Positions 62,704 to 64,000 of a stretch of DNA of 64,000 nt are shown one piece after another (the stretch's first letter is position 1; every line of letters begins with the position of its first letter). Origin of the DNA: Molossus alvarezi. Taxonomy: Eukaryota > Chordata > Mammalia > Chiroptera > Molossidae. Location of the stretch: NCBI GenBank assembly GCA_037176705.1, contig CM073896.1, positions 27,354,708 to 27,418,707 on the forward strand, read 5' to 3'. The notes beneath the pieces are model-generated. The model did not search any database. It saw only the letters and a program-made list of their open reading frames with translations, and was not told where the DNA came from. The position numbers and the translations under genes are program-made.

Positions 62704-62910
62704 TGTTTTTTTTTTTTTATTGAATTTATTGGGGTGATGTTGGTTAATAAAATTGTACAGGTTTCAGGTGTACAGTTCTATATAATCCATCATCTGTGTA
62801 TTGCATTGTGTGCTCACCACCCAAAGTCAAGTCTCCTTTCATCACCATTTATCTCCCCTTTATATTCTTCTATCCCTCCTCATCCCCTTTTCCTCTTGTG
62901 CCCCCAGACG
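62704..62910 (-). repeat. L1 3' end, minus strand
   Basis: T run, then TATTGAATTTATTGGGGTGATG, TTAATAAAATTGTACAGGTTTCAGGTGTACAG, CACCACCCAAAGTCAAGTCTCC, CCATTTATCTCCCC. A familiar reversed L1 3'UTR of this mammalian group. Confidence 0.85.
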
Positions 62911-62963
62911 TTCAGCTTTGAGGAAAACAAAAGCTGTCAGTGAGGGAATTTGTCTGCTTTGAG

Positions 62964-63002
<39 letters not shown>

Positions 63003-63020
63003 TACGTATGTGTGTGTGTT
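62964..63020. repeat. (GT)n microsatellite
   Basis: About 35 bp of GT, then GTACGTACGTAT and a further GT block. Confidence 0.97.
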
Positions 63021-64000
63021 TTGAACATAAAGTCACTTGTCTCCCAAATAGTTGACTCATATTTGATTCACTTTGCTGGTGTTGGAGGAAACCAAACTTC
63101 TGATATAATTATGCAAAAAAAGGTACAATGAAGATAATTGATTTTCCCTCCCAAGTAACATCTTGTGACTTCTCCCCATTCTATTATGTTTTATGGTCGC
63201 TACTTCCCTTGAATGTGACCAAGACGACCTGAAGAATGGCTGAGACGACTAGCAGCAGTGGCATTTTCTATGATCACTCAGTAGGTCTTTCTGGATGATT
63301 CATCTCTAGCTTTTAATCCTCAGAGGTCAGTAATATTTGGTGACTCCTGTCTTGTATAGTAGCTTGTGACAGCCATGTGCCTTGTGCGAAAACAGCCTTG
63401 CCTATGAGTGACCTACATTTATTCCCTCTGCCTCCTTAAACACTTAGTCATCTTAATTAAAACCCTTTGGTGTCTGGTCTCATAGGGTCACGAGTATGCT
63501 TAGAGGCATTGCATTTCTGTGTTTTATGGAGTCAGTGGTATACACCATCAGTGTCAGTTTTTTGTTGTTTTTGTTTTTGGACAGTCTTCGGTTCTCTTTG
63601 TAAAGAGCGAATTCTGATTTTATCTTTATCTATAGTATTTTTTGTTTCCAGCTAGTCACTGGTGCAGAATCATACCTGTAATTGTTTGTAAGAATATCTA
63701 GTCAATTTCATGTACTTACCTTGCAACCTATTAAGATATTTATGTAAGTTTAAGAGATTATAATGGGCTACCTGGTCAAGTGGCTTTAAGTAAAATGTGG
63801 ATGATGAGGTGGGGAGAGGGAAGGCCTGGCTGAGGATATCACCAGGTTTTAGGAAATGAAACAGAAAATCTTTGAACATCACCTTAATTGGGCTGTAGAT
63901 TCTGCGTTCAGAAAACAGCATTCCGTTGGGAATTGTAAAGATCTAATTTAGCTCCTGGTCACAGAGTACATGTGTGTTTTCTTGCTAGGAAATACTTTTG

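Overview
The window is nuclear DNA from a bat of the vespertilionid group. The main evidence is more than 30 copies of the tRNA-derived Ves SINE on both strands, many flanked by good target-site duplications (TSDs). A short SPIN-type hAT element and a mariner-like MITE fit the same lineage. General mammalian relics (MIR, L2, L1M, an MLT1A-like LTR, an ERV1-like LTR, MER5-like remnants) fill in the background. There is no bacterial, phage or organellar signal.

Only one real gene is visible: ELAVL2 (HuB), a neuronal RNA-binding protein, on the + strand. Its common first coding exon is 45348-45591 (start ATG at 45363). The protein starts METQLSNG, includes the RNP2 hexamer LIVNYL of RRM1, and stops at a split glycine codon before a good GT donor. 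About 2.8 kb upstream, 42463-42553 encodes a second N-terminus, MAVRLCDVASLL..., that joins in frame to the common exon through the linker QVIAA. No later ELAVL2 exon is visible, so 45592-64000 is the 5' part of a long intron. Positions 1-42462 are most simply read as the upstream intron or 5' flank of the gene.

Layout: 1-7.3 kb is SINE-rich. 7.3-14.1 kb has no Ves SINE. 14.1-29.6 kb is very SINE-dense, with nested and tandem copies, an MLT1A-like LTR, L2 and MIR. 29.6-35.8 kb has no Ves SINE. 35.8-39.3 kb holds a young SINE, an RPS26 processed pseudogene, an ERV1-like solo LTR and two more SINEs. 39.3-47.0 kb has no Ves SINE and contains both ELAVL2 exons and probable conserved non-coding sequence. 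47.0-64 kb is intron with SINEs, an SRP14 processed pseudogene, a nested SINE in L1M, the SPIN element and an L1 3' end.

The most unusual finding is a set of SINEs reduced to the tRNA-like head. Two are single heads that stop at the same position and one is a tandem double head. Each has an A-rich tail and a TSD, so each appears to have inserted as a short unit. The most useful gene-level observations are the alternative ELAVL2 N-terminal exon with a weak donor, and the tandem TAG/CAG acceptor of the common exon, which is followed directly by a donor-like GTAATT.

All repeat-family calls come from recognising consensus features by eye. No alignment or database search was run.
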